Shown one piece after another: positions 57,303 to 64,000 of a DNA stretch of 64,000 nt (position 1 is its first letter; the number at the start of each line of letters is the position of its first letter). The translations under genes and the position numbers were made by a program. The stretch spans positions 868,001-932,000 of the forward strand of contig SMMW01000605.1 of the NCBI GenBank assembly GCA_004794655.1, given 5' to 3'. The notes beneath the pieces were generated by a model, which did not search any database, was not told the DNA's origin, and saw nothing but the letters and a program-made list of their open reading frames with translations. The stretch comes from Marisa cornuarietis. Its lineage: Eukaryota > Mollusca > Gastropoda > Architaenioglossa > Ampullariidae.

Positions 57303-59418
57303 GTGAATGTAAAGCTGGAAACAAACTCATCGTCTTACATCTGCCATGATATATTCAGCTTGCTGTTGGTGGGTAGCGGAATCAATTAAATACATTCACA
57401 TCGTTTGTTTTGCTCGGCCCTTGAACTGATCCAACCTTCAGAACGGACTGTGGTCAAGGTGCGAGGGATCATTGTTATCAGACTTATTGTTTATTATGTC
57501 TTTCAAGACCTTTTAAGTCTGGAATAGCAGAAAAGAACCAAAACACATTCTATTTTTACCTCTCCAGACTTTGTAACAAAACGGAGCAAAAGGTCAGGAA
57601 GAGGTTAATTAGCTAAAAGGCAGACGGCATCTGTCGAGGCTCGAGCCAAGCGGCGCTTAGTGAGCGATGGCCCTCATTTGTCTCCCCTTGTCGCTGCGAG
57701 TGTCACGTGCATAAATCTTCTGCTTGGAACGAGGGCTTTAACCTGTTCACCGACCCCGTGACCAGCCTGTCTACTTGATGAGCTAATGGGAATGACATCA
57801 AGCAAACGAAAACAACTTGACTGATGTTTTTAAAGAAGTTAATATCCTAGGCATTACAGTCAAATGGAGACTGAAATCTGTTTTGTGGTTTGTTAACACA
57901 CAACGGTATTCACAGTCATTACAACGGCATCCGCAGGTCTCTCTAGAAGTAAGCGTTTTACAATTATTTTGTTATTGTCTGAAAACCAGTGCAAAAACAT
58001 GACAAACCTTCTGTGGAGAGATTCTTGTTTAAAATAATAATAATAATAAAAAATCATTCGACATACCAGTCCATATGGCAAGACGAACAAGTGTTTTTCT
58101 TTGATGCTTTTCTAGCTTGTGCAGAACAGCATTAATGGCGACAAGTGGTTGGTCGTTCAAATAAACATGTTGTAGAGATTTCACTTAGGTGTGTCAGAAA
58201 GCATTAGCGAACTTTTATTTTGCCAAGACCACATGAGGTCGACGACTCGGAAAATAAGGCCCATGATGAAATACAGAGAAAAGCATTTATTGCTTCTGTA
58301 GATACCGTTGGTGTATCTAAACGAGAAAAAGACGATGTAAACTTCGCCTGTGTATGCAAACACTTCCTACTGCAGTATGTACTGTGTTCATCTGTTCATA
58401 AGGCTGACTGATTAGTATTAATTAGTATATTAAGAAAACATAGATAAAATATCACTTGGTTTACTTCAGAGGCAAATTGGTAGCAGGAATCAATGACTAG
58501 AGCCACACACCATAACATCAACAATCAACAATCAACAATACCATAGTATTCACACCCGCCACACCAGACACCCGCATATGATTACAATTCATTCCCAATA
58601 TTTATAGTGTAATATACATATATTTGCGACAACATATTCTCGCAGGCGATAATTATATGCATATTATGGTAAAAGGAGCTACACAATGAGAGGAAAACAC
58701 TAACAAAAAAAGAAAAAGGAAAAAAAAAATCCAATCGTCTGACTCTACCTGCCTGTATCTATTTATCTGTCTGTCACTTCTTGCATGGGAAGAATAACAT
58801 ATGAAGAGATAGCAAGGAGTGATGGAAACTGTTAACAAAAATCTGACAAACCTCGTCTGATGTTGAGCCTGTGACTACTTACTCAAACTTTGAGCGAATA
58901 ATTTTTATCTGTTCACGAGAATCGCGATTTTCATCTGCAGTTGAGGCCATGCTCTCAGGTCTCTCGACATCACACGTGCAGCTCGTTGTTATGGCAACAC
59001 CTACTAAGTTCATACTAACAAGTCTTGCGCTGGTCAAGGCCTTCAAAGATGTCAGGTCAACATTTATAATCTTATCCAGAGTTATTAATTAAGCTAAAGA
59101 CAGCGGTTCGTTTGAGAAATTCCAGCTTTAATATCATGCTTGTGCTCAGTTACCCCAGACTGTGTTCTTGTGAAATGTATGTTTATAACCGGAGTCTCTT
59201 CTCCCTCATCCCGTTATAAATAAAACTTTATGACCGTAGTGAAGAAATCTACCTTTATATTAGAAGTTAATGCTGATGCTTATTCTGTTTAATGTTATAG
59301 GAATTATTCTTGAAACTCTATGATGTTGCTTTTAAAGTCTGTTACCTTCCTTACAACTCACTCTCTGTCTCTCCATGTTTATAGAGATCTGAGATGTAAC
59401 TACTGCAAGGTGTTAAAG
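57303..59418. other. Intergenic, no gene recognised
   Basis: AT-rich DNA with no coding segment I can support. The only marked feature is the taa run at 58029-58050. Confidence 0.5.
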
Positions 59419-59458
<40 letters not shown>

Positions 59459-59470
59459 TAATAATAATAA
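59419..59470 (+). repeat. (AAT)n microsatellite
   Basis: About 16 taa/aat units with one interruption. Confidence 0.95.
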
Positions 59471-59833
59471 GTCAAAGTTGACGAATTTTGTATTCTTATA
59501 TTGTTTGATTCTGGAAAACCGTAAGTAGTTATATTGTGCGGCCTCTACTCAAGCACAAACTCATGTAGTATTAACTTCTTATATTAACTAAATAATCGAT
59601 TTGAGCGGATTCTCATACCCTTACAGCAGCCATGTTCTGGAAGCAATAGAAATAGTCTGCATCTTTCTTTGTGATTCTTTATGTGAGTCTCTCTCTGCCT
59701 CTGTCTATCAGTTCCTTTCTTTTCCTCTCTCTTCTTATGCTTTGTCTCTGTCTCTCTGTTTCTGTCTCTAGTTTCAAGGTCTCATTCACTCTCGAGAATA
59801 AACATCTCCCTCACACACACATTCATGCAAGTA

Positions 59834-60935
59834 CTTGAGTGTTCTAATATACCCACCCCTATACTTTTGTGCTCTAATATACTCACCCACCCCTATACTT
59901 GCGTGCTCTAATATACTCACCCCTATACTTGCGTGTTCTAATATACCCACCCCTATACTTGCGTGCTCTAATATACTCACCCCTATACTTGCGTGTTCTA
60001 ATATACTCACCCCTATACTTGCGTGCTCTAATATACCCACCCCTATACTTGAGTGTTCTAATATACCCACCCCCATACTTGCGTGCTCTAATATACCCAC
60101 CCCTATACTTGAGTGTTCTAATATACCCACCCCTATACTTGAGTGTTCTAATATACCCACCCCTATACTTGCGTGCTCTAATATACCCACCCACCCCTAT
60201 ACTTGCGTGCTCTAATATACCCACCCCTATACTTGAGTGTTCTAATATACCCACCCCCATACTTGCGTGCTCTAATATACCCACCCCTATACTTGAGTGT
60301 TCTAATATACCCACCCCTATACTTGCGTGCTCTAATATACCCACCCACCCCTATACTTGAGTGTTCTAATATATCCACCCCTATACTTGCGTGCTCTAAT
60401 ATACCCACCCCTATACTTGCGTGTTCTAATATACCCACCCCTATACTTGAGTGTTCTAATATACCCACCCCTATACTTGCGTGCTCTAATATACCCACCC
60501 ACCCCTATACTTGAGTGTTCTAATATACCCACCCTATACTTGCGTGTTCTAATATACCCACCCCTATACTTGAGTGTTCTAATATACCCACCCCTATACT
60601 GCTCTAATATACCCACCCACCCCTATACTTGAGTGTTCTAATATACCCACCCCTATACTTGCGTGCTCTAATATACCCACCCCTATACTTGCGTGCTCTA
60701 ATATACCCACCCACCCCTATACTTGAGTGTTCTAATATACCGACCCTTATACTTGAGTGCTCTAATATACCCCTATACTTGCGTGCTCTAATATACCCAC
60801 CCCTATACTTGCGTGTTCTAATATACCCACCCCTATACTTGCATGCTCTAATATACCCACCCGCCCACCCCTATACTTGCGTGCTCTAATATACCCACCC
60901 ACCCCTATACTTGCGTGCCCTAATATACCCACCAC
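59834..60935 (+). repeat. Minisatellite of 30-bp units, about 36 copies
   Basis: The unit is built from ctaatatacccacccctata and cttg(c/a)gtg(c/t)t. Because 30 is divisible by three and the unit has no stop in several frames, both strands give long repetitive open frames (SNIPTPILAC; KYRGGYIRAR). At intervals an extra accc extends a unit to 34 bp. The array decays at its right end into catacata and ca-rich sequence. Confidence 0.97.
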
Positions 60936-60965
60936 ACATACATACATACCTACATGTACTTGCAT

Positions 60966-63061
60966 GCTTGAATATACTCGTGTTCTCTAATGAGCCCACC
61001 GACATCTCTTATCCCATCATAGCCGTCAACTGATTCTGTTAAAAAAAAAGAAAACTCCGGTCTTTCTTCACACCAAGTAACAAGTACAGACAAGTAACAA
61101 GTACAGACAAGAACGACAAACACTGATCCTCTTCACAAAGCAGAAGGACAAGAACAAGAAATATTTTTACTTTTCCAGTTTTTTTATTTGAAGTCCATCT
61201 GCACCAAGAACTCGTCCTCAAGTCTTAGCGTGAGTTTGCCTAATGCACAAATCTTGATAACATCCTGATAATCTGATTCCCTTACTGGCTGCAGCCAATC
61301 AACGCAGTGAAAAAGTAAGTGAGAGAGAGTGAGAAAAAAACACAGAGGGGATGTAGGATGTAGGGAATAGAAGGAGAAAACAAACGCAAGCTCCCGACAA
61401 AAAAAAAACAAAAAAACAAAAAACCGAACTGATTTCAACATAATGCAGAATTCCTAAGTTTCTGCCATTAATCAAGCCATGTCCTGTAGTAGCATTAATG
61501 GTTTCCTGAAAAAAATTAGCGTAAAGCTGCACCTGTAATGTGAAAATATGCCGACATAAGCAAGTGAAGATACTAACTTGAAGAGCCAGAAATAATAAAA
61601 AAAATTACGTTAAAAGGATTTATCGCCTCCATTTGGTGGCGCAGTATGGGGCATACATCGCGAGGAAAACATGTTTCTTTACTCATATATTTAATGACAT
61701 TTAGGACAGACAATAAAGCCAGTCCTCTTGGTTGATGTCAGATGCGGGGAAATAACTACATGTAGTTGTCTCCCCTTGCGTAAGTGCCTCCTACAGATGT
61801 GAGCAGAAGGATACGGGTACTTGTACAGTCACATCACAAACAACTATTCACTAGCACAGTATGTCGAAAACACACGAAACAAATTGAAACAAAATAATTC
61901 GAGATCCACAAACGCTAGAAAACTAAAAAAAAAAAAAAGTCACGACGTTGGAAATAACATAAAATAAATAAAAACCGAGGAGGACTGCTCAGCACCACCG
62001 CCATCTCCCCGACACATGTTCGACAACTCATGGTATCCAGGCCCGAGTTACCTCCATCTGGCCCAACGCCAGCAGCGGCGGTGACGACAGCTTTGATGTC
62101 TTTTTAATCCCCTCGCTCGATCTCTCCCCGACGAGGTAAAAGAGCAGGTGGAAACACCCCCTGCTGCCATAGCAACGGCATGGGTTCACTCCGCGGTCAG
62201 TAGGAAGAGGTTGTTGAAAAGCTCGCCCAGTCTGCCACAATAGGCTAATTCTCCTAATCATTGATTACCCTCCCACCACCCACCAAGTCTCCCATTTCAC
62301 ACCTGTAAAAAAAAAAAGAAAGAAAAACAAACATGGCTGATCGAGGCACGATCAGAAACATTAACAAGACGAGGGGAACTTTAATTTGCGTGGGCATCGA
62401 ATCTTGATTAATTCACAACAGCTACATCAACTGACAAAAGTTATCTTCTCTTCCAACCACAGCAATAATCCTCCCACCCGGATGCACTGCAAAGTTTTTC
62501 GAACCCTCGAGAGTACAGGAATTTTTTCAAGGGTTTCCGTTTTATAAAAATTTTTTTTTTTGACTTTTACATCTTGGCGAGTACCCTGCTGTTCAAGTCG
62601 TTATCTGTGCTTCAAGAAAACTGCTTTGCAAATACCGGCATACCGTTAACCGGGGGGGGGGGATGACGAGTGCAGAAACGTCAGTCTAACCACCCAGATA
62701 CATATTTTCATGAGTCTGTCTTTAATCTCAAGTGTATTCGCTTGACGAGTTGTAAACAGTATTTATCATTCGGACTACTCTTTGCTTCGCTCCTTCATTT
62801 TCAACTTCATTACATAACAGCGAAAATGTTCAGCTGAGTTTTTTTTTCTAAGAAGTCGTTTAAAAGACTCATTTATGAAGGGCTAAGAAAATTGACGGTA
62901 GTCTTTGCCAAGAACATTTCCGAAACAGGTATTTTTAAATATTCTCACAGCCGGAGTAGCTGCCGCGGCAATGATTAGATGGCCCTGACATAGATTCTTT
63001 CATCTTGATGGCATTAGGGTTGAAAGAAACATGCCCCACACTCGTCATGTCAAATTAGTTC
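60966..63061. other. Intergenic, no gene recognised
   Basis: Contents are homopolymer a and t runs, a short tandem gtacagacaagtaacaa at 61085-61110, and a modestly GC-richer patch at 61980-62240. No coding sequence is supported. Confidence 0.5.
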
Positions 63062-63196
63062 TGTATATCATTGTGTATATCACTGCGTATATCATTGCTT
63101 AGATCACTGTGTATATCATTGTATATATCATTGCGTATATCATTGCGTATATCATTGTGTATCAATCAATCAATCACTCAATAAATCAATCAATCC
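63062..63196 (+). repeat. Tandem 14-bp unit followed by (CAAT)n
   Basis: tatatcattg(c/t)g(t) repeats about seven times to 63163. A caat/caatcaat run then abuts the minus-strand LINE at 63197. Confidence 0.9.
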
Positions 63197-64000
63197 TCTT
63201 CGTGCTATTTGCACATAAGGCCTCAACCAGAGCCCGCCACTGATGTCGATCGGCTGAAACCCGCTCCAGGTGACCCCATGTCCAGCCCTTTCCTTTCATC
63301 TCCCTTTCCACTGTTCTTCTCCAGGTTTCCTTTGGGCGGCCTCGTTTTCTTCGGCCGTCTGGAGTCCATCGTAGGGTGATTCTGGAGAGGTCTGCTGTCT
63401 GCTGGCGGAGCACATGTCCAATCCATCGCCAACGCCTTCGTTGAACCAGCGTGGTGATGGACTCGGTTTCAGTTCTTTGGTGGAGTTCTTCATTGGTGAT
63501 GGTGTTTGGCCAAAAGAAGTATGCGCCTGAGGCATCTGTTTTGGAAGAGGTCAAGCCTGTTAGCGATGTTTTTGGTCATCTTCCATGATTCTGATCCATG
63601 AAGGAGGGTGCTGATCACATTTGACTTGAAGATTCTCAGCTTGGTCTTCTGGCTGATGTTTTTTGCCTTCCATGTCTCTTGAGTGAGGCAAAGGCTTGGC
63701 TGATTTTCGCCAGTCGGGCTCGAATCTCCACCTCCGCATTCCCGGTGTTGGACATCTTGGACCCAAGATAGGTAAAACTGTCAACTTCCTCAATCTCTTC
63801 TCCATTTAGTTTGATGTTTTCTTGGACTCTGGCGTTCTCTCTCATATTTTTTGTTTTCTTTGCGCTGACCTTCAAGCCAAGGTTTCCAGCTGTTTTTCAG
63901 AAGGCATTTGTTTTCTCCTGCATGTCTTGGTGGTGGTGTGACAACAGGGCAATGTCATCAGCAAAGTCCAAGTCTTCCAGCATTGTTGTTGCTGTCATAG
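63197..64000 (-). mobile_element. Non-LTR retrotransposon 3' part, continues past the right edge
   Basis: On the minus strand from the window edge: LEDLDFADDIALLSHHHQDM (catalytic FADD), KVSAKKTKNM, NIKLNGEEIEEVDSFTYLGS, GNAEVEIRARLAKISQAFAS, then WRWIGHVLRQ, RKRGRPKETWRRTVE, WGHLERVSADRHQWRALVEA and a stop near 63186. This is the familiar C-terminal end of LINE proteins annotated as endonuclease-reverse transcriptase. A stop at about 63897 and a frameshift around 63650 disable it. The 3' tail is (ttga)n, running into the adjacent repeat. Confidence 0.85.

Noticed and set aside
59786..60632. Long open frames of up to 153 codons on both strands
   Set aside because: They are products of a 30-bp minisatellite whose unit length is divisible by three and which lacks stops; there is no gene structure.
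59834..60935. CRISPR-like array
   Set aside because: The units are contiguous, with no unique spacers, and the host is an animal.

Overview
This is animal nuclear DNA, most likely from a lophotrochozoan and probably a gastropod mollusc. The genes carry many spliceosomal introns, intergenic DNA is long, and repeats are abundant: CR1/L2-like and RTE-like LINE fragments, tRNA-derived SINEs, and CA/TG microsatellites. The species is not identified. Three conserved genes can be assembled exon by exon with unbroken reading frames.

NOP10 (minus strand, coding 335-1341, two exons, 64 aa) encodes the small H/ACA snoRNP subunit. It stands back to back with AARS1 (plus strand, 2751-18892, 22 coding exons, 964 aa), the cytosolic alanyl-tRNA synthetase. 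FA2H (minus strand, 19335-42165, six coding exons, 342 aa) encodes the cytochrome-b5/fatty acid 2-hydroxylase fusion. It converges on AARS1 with only about 440 bp between the stop codons. The FA2H last exon is 65 nt of coding sequence lying 5 kb from the exon before it. It is easily missed because a CR1/L2-like LINE sits inside that intron, between two pieces of a decayed repeat-associated protein.

From 42.2 kb to the right edge there is no gene I can name. This part holds microsatellites, a large foldback at about 50 kb, decayed coding-like stretches at 51-54 kb, one candidate terminal exon at 52.5-52.75 kb, LINE remains at 56-57 kb, a 1.1-kb minisatellite of 30-bp units at 59.8-60.9 kb, and a LINE running off the right edge on the minus strand.

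The most notable points are these. Three of 27 introns use GC-AG borders. A possible alternative FA2H first exon sits under a YY1-like ATGGCGG start site. An HSE-plus-TATA arrangement lies antisense in AARS1 intron 14. The decayed coding-like block at 51 kb has readable protein in two frames. I found no CRISPR array, operon, prophage or other prokaryotic system. All calls come from reading the sequence and from memory of protein families; no search was run.
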